A stretch of 64,000 bases of DNA from FEN-299 sp963717945 (GTDB lineage Bacteria; Acidobacteriota; Vicinamibacteria; Vicinamibacterales; Fen-181): positions 310,001 through 374,000 of the forward strand of contig CAVQXT010000007.1 of NCBI GenBank assembly GCA_963717945.1, written 5' to 3'. Shown in pieces: positions 44,242 to 52,987 of the stretch. How positions within the stretch are numbered: position 1 is the first letter of the stretch; each line of letters begins with the position of its first letter. The notes beneath the pieces are model-generated. The model searched no databases. It was not told the origin of the DNA and saw only the letters and a list, made by a program, of their open reading frames with translations. The position numbers were made by a program, and so were the translations under genes.

Positions 44242-45798
44242 GTGACGGAAGAACGTTTGAAGATTGCCGTATTCGTTGACTTCGACAACATCGAGATCGG
44301 GGTCAAGACCACGCTGAACGTCGCCTTCGATGTCGGCACCATCCTCGAAGCGATCAAGGAACGCGGCGAAGTGGTGACCAAGATCGCGTACGGCGACTGG
44401 ACGCGGGCCGGCGACTACAGCCGCCTGCTCACCCAGCACGCGATCAAGATGGTCCAGCGCAACCTGACGCCGGGCGGCGACAAGAATGGCGCGGACATCA
44501 ACCTGGCGCTCGACGCGCTCGAAATGGCGCTGACCCACGATCACATCAACGCCTACGTGATCGTCGGCGGCGACAGCGATTTCCTGAGCCTGGTCGAGAA
44601 GCTCAAGCAGTACGACAAGACGGTCATCGTCGTGGGCGGGCGCGCCTTCACGAGCGTGATCCTCCAGCGCAACTGCCACGAGTTCATCGCCTACGAGAAC
44701 CTGATCAACGTCGGCGGCGGCGCCCGGCGGCACCACGATCGCGGGCGCGTGGCGGGCACGCAGCCAGTGAGCACGGCGTTCCCGCTGATTCGGCGCGCGC
44801 TGAAGGTCCTCTCCGAACGCGAGGTCACCCCCCAGCTCGGCCTCCTGAAGAGCACGCTGCTCCAGCTCGATTCCACCTTCTCGGAGAAGAACTACGGCGC
44901 GGGCTCGTTCCGGGACTTTGCCGAGAAGCTCGCGCAGGGCGGCCTGATTCGCCTCAACCAGGCGGGTCGGAACCTCCTGGTCGAGGTGAAGGATCTCGAC
45001 GGCGGCGGCGCGGAGGACAGCGCCGAGCCGTCCCAGCCCTCCCTGCCTCCCCAGCCGGCGACGGATCGGCAGCCCAGGGACCGCCATCCGCACGACCGCG
45101 GGCGCGGAGCCGCGCCAGGAGTGCCGGTGGAGCGGGAACCGATCCACGAGGAGCACCCGGCGGCCGAACCCGCGCCGGCCGCCTCCGCCACCGCTCCGGG
45201 CGAGGCCCTCGCGGCCCAGCAGAGCGAGGCGCTCGCCCTGCTGCGGCGGGTGCTCGAACAGGCGCCCGGGCAGTTGCGGTGGCCGATGTACGTCAGGAAC
45301 GTGAAGCAGCTGCTCAGGGCGGCCGAACCGGGGTTCGACGAGAGGCGGTACGGTTTCGGCGGGATTCTCGACCTGTTGCGGGCCTCCCAGCGCGACGCGT
45401 TGCTGCGCCTCGAACGGGACCGACAGGGCGTGCTCCGCGTCTTCGCGGGCAACGCGCTGCAGCGGCCGTCGTCGATGCCGCCGGTCCAGGAGGCGAGCAT
45501 CGCGGAACCGGTTCCAGGGTCCGAAATGGCGGCGCCGGCCGGACCGTCGGTCGCCGAGGTCGCGGTGCCGGTCGTGGTGGCCCAGGTCGCGGTCGAGGCG
45601 GAGACGCCCGCCGTCATCGACGCCGAGCCGATCGGCGAGCGGGACGCGCAGCCCGGGATCCCGGGTGGCGAGGCCGCCCCCTCCGTGGCGGCGCCGAAGC
45701 GGCGGCGGGGGGCGTCCGGCGTCCGCAAGCCGGCCGCGCCGAGAAAGCCGCGCGCCGCGGCCCCGAAGAGCCGCGCCAGGAAGAAAGAGAGTGAGTGA
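44242..45798 (+). CDS. NYN-domain protein with two OST-HTH/LOTUS domains
   Basis: A 518-residue protein. Residues 1 to about 160 are a NYN (PIN-like) nuclease domain with the acidic residues in VFVDFDNIE, INLALDALEM and GGDSDFLSLVEKL. Around 180-245 is a first OST-HTH domain (FPLIRRALKVLSE to GGLIRL). A Pro/Ala/Gln-rich linker follows, then a second OST-HTH (ALALLRRVLEQ to GVLRVF, about 330-395). The end is a long low-complexity tail closing in basic KRRRGASGVRKPA. The family is associated with RNA binding and cleavage. It starts at GTG 44242 with GAGGAAG before it. The 259-base spacer from 43983 shows no other feature. Confidence 0.85.
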   Translation: MTEERLKIAVFVDFDNIEIGVKTTLNVAFDVGTILEAIKERGEVVTKIAYGDWTRAGDYSRLLTQHAIKMVQRNLTPGGDKNGADINLALDALEMALTHDHINAYVIVGGDSDFLSLVEKLKQYDKTVIVVGGRAFTSVILQRNCHEFIAYENLINVGGGARRHHDRGRVAGTQPVSTAFPLIRRALKVLSEREVTPQLGLLKSTLLQLDSTFSEKNYGAGSFRDFAEKLAQGGLIRLNQAGRNLLVEVKDLDGGGAEDSAEPSQPSLPPQPATDRQPRDRHPHDRGRGAAPGVPVEREPIHEEHPAAEPAPAASATAPGEALAAQQSEALALLRRVLEQAPGQLRWPMYVRNVKQLLRAAEPGFDERRYGFGGILDLLRASQRDALLRLERDRQGVLRVFAGNALQRPSSMPPVQEASIAEPVPGSEMAAPAGPSVAEVAVPVVVAQVAVEAETPAVIDAEPIGERDAQPGIPGGEAAPSVAAPKRRRGASGVRKPAAPRKPRAAAPKSRARKKESE

Positions 45799-46294
45799 TC
45801 AGTCAGCGTTCGTGATCGCGGAAGGCCGCGGTGACGACGCCGAATGGGCCGCGCAGGTGATGGCGGCCTCCGAGCCCTGGACGACGCTGGGGCGCGGCAT
45901 CGAGCAATGCCGCGCCGCCTGCGCGCGTCCGGAGATGGTGCTCCTCGTGGCCCGAGCCGGTGACGAGCGGTGTGGCTTCGCGCTCCTCAACCCGCGGGGC
46001 GTGGCCGGCTCTCCCTACCTCGCCGCCGTCGCCGCGGCCCCCGAGTGGCGCAGCCGCGGCGTCGGCGGCGCGCTGCTGGCGCACTCGGAGCGTTGGGCGG
46101 CCGGCATGTCCCGCCACTTCTTCCTCTGCGTCTCGTCGTTCAACACCAGGGCCCAGCAGTTCTACTGGCGGCAGGGCTTCCGCCAGGTCGGCATCTTCGC
46201 CGACTACATCATCGACGGCGCCTCCGAGCGGCTCATGTACAAGCGCGTCGACGGCCGGGCCGCGACGCTCGCTCCCGCGCCGGGCGTTCACTGA
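45791..46294 (+). CDS. GNAT-family N-acetyltransferase
   Basis: A 167-residue protein with the GNAT acetyl-CoA site PEWRSRGVGGALLAHSERWA (about residues 76-95) and the later NTRAQQFYWRQGFRQVG, in RimI-like arrangement. The GTG start overlaps the end of the NYN gene by 8 bases, so they are coupled. The substrate is unknown; RimI-like enzymes acetylate protein N-termini or small amines. Confidence 0.85.
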   Translation: MSDQSAFVIAEGRGDDAEWAAQVMAASEPWTTLGRGIEQCRAACARPEMVLLVARAGDERCGFALLNPRGVAGSPYLAAVAAAPEWRSRGVGGALLAHSERWAAGMSRHFFLCVSSFNTRAQQFYWRQGFRQVGIFADYIIDGASERLMYKRVDGRAATLAPAPGVH

Positions 46295-46361
46295 AATCGC
46301 TCGCCGGCCGGTCCGCCGGTCGTGTAATCTTCTCGCATAATCGCTTCAGACAACCCGGGTG

Positions 46362-49010
46362 ATGCCGATGCTCGCACGTAGCCTGCGACGGCTGTTTTCT
46401 TGGGCCGGCCGTCTCCTCCTGTCGCTGAGGTACCGCGTCGAGGTCCGCGGCCTCGACGAGATCCGGGCCCGCGGCGCCAGCCGGGTGATCTTCCTCCCGA
46501 ATCACGTCGCCCTGATCGACCCCGCCATCCTGATGGTGCGGCTCGATCGCGGGTTCCACCCGCGGTCGCTCGGCGACGAGTACCAGATCTCGCAGCCGAT
46601 CATCGGCCAGCTCGCGCGGCTCTACGGCGTGCGGCCGCTGCCCAACATGGAGCGGCAGGGGCTGTCGGTGCTGGAGGCGACGCGCCAGGCGCTGGCCGAC
46701 ACGATCGCCGGCGTGCAGGCAGGGGAGAACCTCCTGTTCTATCCCTCGGGCCGGATTCGCCAGCAGCATCTCGAGGAGATTCGGGCCGCGAGCGGGACGG
46801 AAGTGCTCGTGAAGTCGGTGCCCGAGGCCCGCGTGGTCCTGGTCCGCCAGACCGGCCTCTGGGGCAGCAGCTTCAGCCTCGCGTTCAGCGGCAGGATGCC
46901 CTCCGCCGTCGGCATGGCCTGGCGCGGCCTCAAGTACCTGCTCCTGAACGGCGTGTTCTTCATGCCCCGCCGCCGCGTGCTCCTGGAGTTCGTCGAGCCC
47001 GCCGACTTTCCCCGCGGCGGCAGCCGGATGGAGATCAACAGCTACCTGGAGACGTTCTACAACGTGCGGGCGCCGCGGAACACGTATGTGCCATACGGGT
47101 TCTGGGAGCGTGGCGGCGTGCGGGAGCTCCCGGAGCCGGAAGTGCAGCGCATCGCGGGCGACGCGTCGGAGGCCCCGGAGACGACGCGCCGGATCGTGTT
47201 CGAAGAGATGGCGCGGCTGACCGGCCGGGCCGACGTGCGCCTCGAAGATCGCCTCGCGCAGGATCTCGGGCTCGACAGCCTGGCGTCGGCCGAGCTCGTG
47301 CTCTGGATCGAGAAGGAGTTCGGTTTCTCGGTCGGCACGCCCGAGAGCCTGGTCACCGTCGGCGACGTCGTCCTGGCGGCGACGGGGAAGGGGATCTCGG
47401 CCATCGAGTCGCCGCTCAAACCGGCAAGCGCCGCGTGGACCGCCGCCGGCAGCGATCGGCGGCTCGCGATCCCCGACGTGGCGACCATCACGAGCGCCTT
47501 CCTCGAACAGGCCTCGCGCCGGCCTGACGAACCGATCCTCGCCGACCAGATCAGCGGCGAAGTGACCTGCCGCCGGCTCGTCCTCGGCGTGATGCTGCTC
47601 TCGCCCGCCATCCGGCAGATGCCGGGTCAGTACGTGGGGATCATGCTGCCGGCCTCGGTCGGCGCGGGCCTGTTCTACCTGGCCGCGCTGTTCGCCGGCA
47701 AGACGCCGGTGATGATCAACTGGACCACCGGCTCGCGCAACCTCGTGCACGCGCTCGACGTGCTCGGCGTGGACCGCGTGATCACCGCCCGGGCGCTCGT
47801 CGCGAAGCTCGAGGCGATGGGCATCGACCTGTCGGCGCTCTCGGGGCGGTTCGTCCTGGCGGAGGATCTCCGGTCGCGGCTGACGACGGGGGCCAAGCTC
47901 TCCGCGCTGGTGCGGAGCCGCCTGAGCTGGCGCGCGCTGAGAAGCGTCGCGCCCAGCCCGACCGCCGTCATCCTCTTCACGAGCGGGTCGGAGAACCTGC
48001 CGAAGGCGGTCCCGCTCACCCACAACAACATCCTGACGAATCTGCGTGACACGCTGGCCGCCGTCCGCCTCTCCGATCAGGACGTGCTCATCGGGATGCT
48101 GCCGCCGTTCCACTCCTTCGGCATCGTCGTGACGACGATCCTGCCGCTCTGCTCGGGCATGCGCACCGTCTATCACCCGAACCCGACCGAGGCGGCGGTG
48201 CTGGCGCGCGTGGTGGAGGCGTTCCGCGTGACGCTGCTCGTCGGCACCCCCACATTCCTGGGCGGCGTCGTCCGCGCCGCGAAGCCGGGTCAACTCTCGT
48301 CGCTGCGGCTCGCGGTGACCGGGGCGGAGAAGTGCCCCGAGGCCGTGTACGAGGCGCTGCGGCGCGCCTGCGAAGGCGCGCAGATCCTGGAAGGCTACGG
48401 GATCACCGAGTGCTCGCCCATCGTCTCGGCCACGAGGCTGGAGCGGCCGCAGACCGGCAGCATCGGGAAGCCGCTCGACTCGGTGGAGTGGGCCGTCGTG
48501 GCGCTCGAGACCAACGCGGCGGCGGGCCCAGGCGAAACCGGCATGCTGCTCGTGCGCGGCCCGAGCGTCTTCTCCGGGTATCTCAACTACACCGGCGACT
48601 CGCCGTTCGTCCAATGGAACGCGAGGTCGTGGTACCGGACCGGGGACCTGGTGCGGGCCGACGAGACCGGGTGGCTGACCTTCGAGGGCCGGCTGAAGCG
48701 CTTCGTGAAGCTCGGCGGCGAGATGATCTCGCTCCCGGCGATCGAGGCGGTGCTGCTGCCGCACTTCGCGTCCGAGCAGGACGAGGGCCCGGCTTTGGCC
48801 GTCGAGGCCTTGGGGCCGGCGGACAGTCCCGAGATCGCCGCGTTCACGGCGCGAGAGACGACGCGCGACGAAGTGAACCGGCTGATCAAGGACGCGGGGC
48901 TGAGCCCGCTCTACTATGTGCGGCAGGTGATCAAGGTGGAGCAGATACCGGTGCTGGGAACGGGGAAGACGGACTACCGGGGGCTCAAGGAGCGATACGG
49001 AAAGACGTAG
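46362..49010 (+). CDS. Acyltransferase-ACP-acyl ligase fusion (Aas-like)
   Basis: An 882-residue protein in three parts. First is a PlsC-type acyltransferase (about 1-230) with the NHVALID (HX4D) motif near residue 48 and FYPSGR. Second is an acyl carrier protein-like domain with the phosphopantetheine Ser in DLGLDSLAS (about residue 306). Third is an AMP-forming ligase (about 375-882) with TSGSENLPKAVPLTH, GYGITECSPIVS and YRTGDLVR. The ligase would load fatty acid on the built-in ACP, and the first domain transfer it to a lysophospholipid. E. coli Aas has acyltransferase and ligase domains but no ACP in between. GTG 46359 is an alternative start. Confidence 0.9.
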   Translation: MPMLARSLRRLFSWAGRLLLSLRYRVEVRGLDEIRARGASRVIFLPNHVALIDPAILMVRLDRGFHPRSLGDEYQISQPIIGQLARLYGVRPLPNMERQGLSVLEATRQALADTIAGVQAGENLLFYPSGRIRQQHLEEIRAASGTEVLVKSVPEARVVLVRQTGLWGSSFSLAFSGRMPSAVGMAWRGLKYLLLNGVFFMPRRRVLLEFVEPADFPRGGSRMEINSYLETFYNVRAPRNTYVPYGFWERGGVRELPEPEVQRIAGDASEAPETTRRIVFEEMARLTGRADVRLEDRLAQDLGLDSLASAELVLWIEKEFGFSVGTPESLVTVGDVVLAATGKGISAIESPLKPASAAWTAAGSDRRLAIPDVATITSAFLEQASRRPDEPILADQISGEVTCRRLVLGVMLLSPAIRQMPGQYVGIMLPASVGAGLFYLAALFAGKTPVMINWTTGSRNLVHALDVLGVDRVITARALVAKLEAMGIDLSALSGRFVLAEDLRSRLTTGAKLSALVRSRLSWRALRSVAPSPTAVILFTSGSENLPKAVPLTHNNILTNLRDTLAAVRLSDQDVLIGMLPPFHSFGIVVTTILPLCSGMRTVYHPNPTEAAVLARVVEAFRVTLLVGTPTFLGGVVRAAKPGQLSSLRLAVTGAEKCPEAVYEALRRACEGAQILEGYGITECSPIVSATRLERPQTGSIGKPLDSVEWAVVALETNAAAGPGETGMLLVRGPSVFSGYLNYTGDSPFVQWNARSWYRTGDLVRADETGWLTFEGRLKRFVKLGGEMISLPAIEAVLLPHFASEQDEGPALAVEALGPADSPEIAAFTARETTRDEVNRLIKDAGLSPLYYVRQVIKVEQIPVLGTGKTDYRGLKERYGKT

Positions 49011-49265
49011 TCGGCTGACGCCTTACTGCGTCATGAGCCGGGGCTCACCCTGGCCCATGAAAATGGCAGCTGCCGAGCACGGCGCCGCGCGTGGCGACCA
49101 CGTCCGATTGAACGCCGCGTCTCGGGTCTGCCGGCTCGCAAAGCGGCCCCTCCCTGGCACCACGGTCGGGGCAGGTTTATGCTTTGCTCGGGCAGATCCC
49201 TGCGGCGCGGCATCGGACCGACCGGGCCGCCTGGCCGCGGCGCTTTGTTCTAAACACGCCCCACG

Positions 49266-49320
49266 CGGGTTGGCGACTCGACGGTGGCCGGCCGGAGATC
49301 CCCCGACGGGCGGGTGGCGC
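49266..49320. repeat. Dispersed 55-bp repeat, copy A
   Basis: Aligned by eye without gaps to copy B at 50766-50820: 46 of 55 bases agree, including GGGTTGGCGAC at the left and CGACGGGCGGGTGGCGC at the right. Confidence 0.75.
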
Positions 49321-49335
49321 CAGGCGTTCTCCGCG

Positions 49336-49393
49336 ACCGACGCCACGCGTGGCGTCGGTGTCCGACTTGGCCGTCGCTCGTCGCTCGGCCAAG
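49336..49393. repeat. Perfect 24-bp palindrome followed by 8-bp inverted repeat
   Basis: 49336-49359 is a perfect palindrome with the core CCACGCGTGG. 49366-49373 pairs perfectly with 49386-49393 around 12 bases. Both can fold into strong adjacent hairpins. Confidence 0.8.
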
Positions 49394-49733
49394 CCGGGCG
49401 CGTCGCTCGCGAGCCGCTCCGCAGACCGGGAAAGCTCCTCGCGGTGCCTCGGTTTCCGGAATTCTACGTCCGGCTTGCGCTATCCGCCTGGTTCGACCGC
49501 TACGCGCTGCGCCGGGGAAACACGAGGCACGCGCTTGTCGCTTTCCATGCCTTCGTTGGACGGTCTGCTACGAAGGCTCTCTCGCGACGCATCCCGGCCC
49601 GGCTGGCCCGTTGCCGAATCGTGGCCTGCTGTAGTGCTCCGCATGAACAAGGCAAGCCGCCCGGTGTGCCCCGACACTGCCTGCGGCGCTTCACGACCGA
49701 GCGGAGGGCTGGCGGGGCGAGCGGCAAGGCTGC

Positions 49734-50444
49734 CTATCTACGTTGGCCACGGTGACGGTACCAACTGACGCAGGCAAGCACGAGCGTCGCCGAACCCAAT
49801 GCGCCAGCCAGCCACGCACCAAGATCAGCGAAGCCGTACCGCAGCACGATGTTCTCGTTCTCCATCATGGTCGGCTGAACGCGAACGCTCGGCCGAAATC
49901 TCGCCAGCGGCCCCAGGTCAGCGTGTGAGTCGATCAGGAGGGAATACACTGCGCCGCGCTGCCCGGTGAAGACGGTCAGGCGACGTTCGATCATGTCGTG
50001 GCTGAAACCACCCCCAGCAGCCTGACCTGACGCCACACCGCTGTCGGAGCGAATAACTGACGGCGAGTCCGCGCCGCCCGGCTGCAGTTGTTGCAGGCGC
50101 CACGTCAAGTTCACGATTGGCGAAATCGCGCCGCAGCGTGCCTCCGTCCGAGGGTCTATGCCAAGTCCGCACACAGCCGCTCGGCGCGCCTGCTCGTCTC
50201 GAAACCCGCTGAGTGTGACAACGACCTCGTAGACGCCGGAGTATCCAATTTGGAATCTCGCCGGCCCAACGCTGGCCGCCTCAGTTGGAAGCGGTAGGGT
50301 CGCTGGCTCCAAGTTCAACGCGGTCATGTCGTGGGAATAGCAACCATGCAGCAGCAACGCGAGTCCGGCGAAGCCGAGGGCCGCAAGGAGGTGCAGGCGC
50401 CAATCGAAGAGCAGGTTCCATCGCGGCCGGTCGTCCATGACCAC
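49734..50444 (-). CDS. Hypothetical two-span membrane protein
   Basis: A 236-residue protein with one hydrophobic segment near the N-terminus (LHLLAALGFAGLALLLHGC) and one near the C-terminus (LGAWLAGALGSATLVLACVSW), so the middle (about 40-200) is probably periplasmic. The central part looks like a beta-domain (FQIGYSGVYEVVVTLSGF); it holds two or three Cys. It starts at GTG 50444, 8 bases after GGAG; the ATG at 50438 is an alternative. Composition is less GC-rich than the surroundings. I do not recognise a family. Confidence 0.7.
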   Translation of the reverse strand: MVMDDRPRWNLLFDWRLHLLAALGFAGLALLLHGCYSHDMTALNLEPATLPLPTEAASVGPARFQIGYSGVYEVVVTLSGFRDEQARRAAVCGLGIDPRTEARCGAISPIVNLTWRLQQLQPGGADSPSVIRSDSGVASGQAAGGGFSHDMIERRLTVFTGQRGAVYSLLIDSHADLGPLARFRPSVRVQPTMMENENIVLRYGFADLGAWLAGALGSATLVLACVSWYRHRGQRR

Positions 50445-50702
50445 GCTACCGTCTCCTCTCTAACCCGGCGAAGGTGCGAGAATGACCTCCCCCTGATGCG
50501 CGCATTCTACCGCAGCGCGAAGAGGGCGGCGTGGAGCTGACTGGCTGGAGCTGACTGGCTGGCAGATCGGATAAAGTGGCGTCGCACGGGTTCGAGAGTC
50601 CAACGGGAACGGAGTCGGTGGCGCGTCGAACAGCTCCAAGCATCCCGTTCTGGGTTTCAAGCACGGCCCGGCTGGCGGTAAGCGGCTGAGGGGGCACCAT
50701 GC

Positions 50703-50722
50703 GCCGGGTCTCAAGACCCGGC
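50703..50722. repeat. GGTCT/AGACC palindrome followed by CTACGTAC
   Basis: Nine-base perfect arms around CA, then CTACGTAC. Related to 27438-27467 (one disrupted arm) and to 50951-50968. Confidence 0.75.
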
Positions 50723-50765
50723 CTACGTACGACGCACTCCGATCATCGACCCGATGCCGCCGGGC

Positions 50766-50820
50766 CGGGTTGGCGACGAGACGTTGGACGGGTGGAGATG
50801 TCTCGACGGGCGGGTGGCGC
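50766..50820. repeat. Dispersed 55-bp repeat, copy B
   Basis: Same orientation as copy A at 49266-49320, 1.5 kb apart, flanking the membrane protein gene. Confidence 0.75.
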
Positions 50821-51009
50821 CGGGCGGGGGCCCCCCAGCGGGCCGAGCGCGTCGCCCGTGACAAGCGCTTTGCGCGCGAGGACGCTGGGGGATCCCGGCG
50901 ACAGGACCTGCCAGGCGCCAACCCGGCGCGGCCGCAGCCAGCCTTCACCCGGCGGGTGAAGACCCGCCCGTACGATCCTGGTGGCGGGTTGCACCGCCGT
51001 ACAAGACTT

Positions 51010-51040
51010 AGGCCCGGGGCGGACCGTCCACCCCGGGCCT
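51010..51040 (-). terminator. Terminator hairpin after pckG
   Basis: AGGCCCGGGG (51010-51019) pairs perfectly with CCCCGGGCCT (51031-51040) around 11 bases, 27 bases beyond the pckG stop. In the direction of pckG the stem is followed by AAGTCTTGT, a weak U-tract. Confidence 0.75.
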
Positions 51041-51066
51041 TGCTGTTTCCTGCCCGACGCGGCCTG

Positions 51067-52860
51067 CTACTGCTTGGCCGCCTGGAGCCGCTTCTCGAGT
51101 TCGGCCAGTTCCTTGTTGAGTCCGGCCGGCAGTCGGTCGCCGAACGACGCGTAGTGCGACTTGATGGCCGGCAGTTCCTCCAGCCAGCCCTTCACGTCCA
51201 CGTGCAGAAGGACGTCGAGCGTGGAGGGTTCGATGTCGAGGCCGCCGACGTCGAGGGCCCCGGGCGCCGGGAGCAGGCCGATCGGCGTCTCGACGGCCCT
51301 GCCGCCGCCCGTCACGCGCTCGAACACCCACTTCAAGACGCGGCTGTTGTCGCCGTAGCCCGGCCAGAGGAACTTGCCGTTCGCGCCCTGACGGAACCAG
51401 TTGACGTAGTAGAGGCGCGGCAGCTTGTCGGGGGTCGTCGCGGCGCCGACCTTCAGCCAGTGCGCGAAGTAGTCCCCCATGTGGTAGCCGCAGAAGGGGA
51501 GCATCGCGAACGGGTCGCGCCTGAGCTTGCCCACCGCGCCGGCGGCCGCGGCGGTCGTCTCGCTGCCCATGATCGAGCCGAGGAACGTGCCGTGCTGCCA
51601 GTTGAACGCCTCGGTGACCAGCGGCACCACCGTGGCGCGGCGGCCGCCGAAGAGCATCGCCGAGATCGGCACCCCCTTCGGGTCCTCCCACTCCTTCGCG
51701 ATGACCGGGCACTGCCTGGCCGGCGCGGTGAAGCGCGAGTTCGGGTGCGCCGCCTTGCGCCCGGCGCCTGGATGCCACGGCCGCCGCAGCCAGTCCATCA
51801 GCTCGGGCGGCTCCTTGTCGGTCATGTACTCCCACCACACGTCGCCGTTCGGGAGCATCGCGCAGTTGGTGAAGATCGAGTTTGCGTGCAGCGTCAGCAG
51901 CGCGTTCGGGTTCGACTTCATGTTCGTGCCCGGCGCCACGCCGAAGAACCCGGCCTCCGGGTTGATGGCGTACAGCCGGCCGTCGGGGCCGAACTTCATC
52001 CAGGCGATGTCGTCACCGATCGTCTCGACCTTCCAGCCCGGCACCGTCGGCACCAGCATGGCGAGGTTCGTCTTGCCGCACGCCGACGGGAAGGCGCCCG
52101 TCACGTAGCGCACGTCGCCCTCGGGGCTCGTCAGCTTGAGGATCAGCATGTGTTCGGCGAGCCAGCCCTCGTCGCGCGCCTGCACCGACGCGATCCGGAG
52201 CGCGTGGCACTTCTTGCCGAGCAGGGCGTTTCCGCCGTAGCCGGAGCCGAACGACCAGATCTCCCGCGTTTCGGGGAAGTGGCAGATGTACTTGTTCGAG
52301 GCGTTGCACGGCCACGGCACGTCGGGGGTGCTGCCCTCGAGCGGCGCCCCGACCGAGTGGAGCCCCTTGACGAACTCGCCGTCCTCGCCGAGCACGTCGA
52401 GCACGCGGCTGCCGACGCGCGTCATGGTGTGCATGTTGGCGACGACGTAGGGCGAGTCGGTCAGCTCCACGCCGATCTTCGCGATGGGCGACCCGACCGG
52501 GCCCATGCTGTAGGGAATCACGAAGAGCGTGCGGCCGGTCATCGAGCCCTTGAACAGGCCCGTCAGCGTCGCCTTCATCTCGGCCGGAGCGGCCCAGTTG
52601 TTGGTCGGGCCCGCGTCTTCCTTCCGAACCGAGCAGATGAACGTGCGGTCCTCCACCCGGGCCACGTCGGCCGGGTCGGACCGGACGAAGATGCTGTTCG
52701 GGCGTACGGGATCCATCCTGATCGCGGTCCCCGCCTGCACCATCAGGCGGAGCATCTCCTGGTACTCTTCGGGGGACCCGTCGCACCAGCGGACCTGGTC
52801 TGGCTGGCACAGGGCCGCGACTTCGTCGACCCACTGGGCGAGGCGTGCATGCCTGGTCAT
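51067..52860 (-). CDS. pckG: Phosphoenolpyruvate carboxykinase (GTP)
   Basis: A 597-residue GTP-dependent PEPCK, full length. It interconverts oxaloacetate and phosphoenolpyruvate and is the first step of gluconeogenesis or part of anaplerosis/fermentation. The nucleotide P-loop with the reactive Cys is FPSACGKTNLAM, the metal-site region is PEAGFFGVAPGTN, and the guanine/PEP contact stretch is HPNSRFTAPARQCP. AAAGGAG precedes the ATG at 52860. It ends at a strong hairpin and is divergent from the thioredoxin-like lipoprotein gene. Confidence 0.97.
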   Translation of the reverse strand: MTRHARLAQWVDEVAALCQPDQVRWCDGSPEEYQEMLRLMVQAGTAIRMDPVRPNSIFVRSDPADVARVEDRTFICSVRKEDAGPTNNWAAPAEMKATLTGLFKGSMTGRTLFVIPYSMGPVGSPIAKIGVELTDSPYVVANMHTMTRVGSRVLDVLGEDGEFVKGLHSVGAPLEGSTPDVPWPCNASNKYICHFPETREIWSFGSGYGGNALLGKKCHALRIASVQARDEGWLAEHMLILKLTSPEGDVRYVTGAFPSACGKTNLAMLVPTVPGWKVETIGDDIAWMKFGPDGRLYAINPEAGFFGVAPGTNMKSNPNALLTLHANSIFTNCAMLPNGDVWWEYMTDKEPPELMDWLRRPWHPGAGRKAAHPNSRFTAPARQCPVIAKEWEDPKGVPISAMLFGGRRATVVPLVTEAFNWQHGTFLGSIMGSETTAAAAGAVGKLRRDPFAMLPFCGYHMGDYFAHWLKVGAATTPDKLPRLYYVNWFRQGANGKFLWPGYGDNSRVLKWVFERVTGGGRAVETPIGLLPAPGALDVGGLDIEPSTLDVLLHVDVKGWLEELPAIKSHYASFGDRLPAGLNKELAELEKRLQAAKQ

Positions 52861-52987
52861 TGGCTCTCCTTTGGGGGGTCAACAAACAATGTTACCCGAA
52901 AAGGCCCCCGTTTCTGCTTGCCGGCCGGGCGGAGGGCGCATAGGATGACGTCGCCCGCGATCGTGCGGCTGCCCCGGAGGCCCCTCG

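Larger units (their letters stand above)
49011..49733. other. Repeat-rich, probably non-coding stretch with strong palindromes
   Basis: A 723-base stretch with no supportable gene. The open frames here (such as 49033-49755 and 49184-49768) lack ribosome sites, family similarity and normal composition. It contains a perfect 24-bp palindrome at 49336-49359 (core CCGACGCCACGCGTGGCG), an 8-bp inverted repeat (CTTGGCCG/CGGCCAAG) at 49366-49393 and a segment (49266-49320) repeated at 50766-50820. It may be a decayed mobile element or a structured RNA. Confidence 0.6.
50445..51009. other. Repeat-rich intergenic region
   Basis: No gene is seen in this 565-base stretch. It holds a 14-bp unit (TGGAGCTGACTGGC) twice in tandem at 50532-50559, the perfect palindrome GCCGGGTCT-CA-AGACCCGGC at 50703-50722, copy B of the 55-bp repeat (50766-50820), and the inverted repeat GGCGGGT-GAAG-ACCCGCC at 50951-50968. 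The last two palindromes resemble each other and the element near 27.44 kb. Confidence 0.65.

Noticed and set aside
49033..49768. Plus-strand frames of 194 to 240 codons in the repeat block
   Set aside because: No convincing start, family mark or composition; part of the region is a dispersed repeat with palindromes.
50580..50610. GGGTTCGAGAGTCC-like stretch considered as a tRNA T-arm
   Set aside because: No acceptor, D or anticodon arms can be formed around it.
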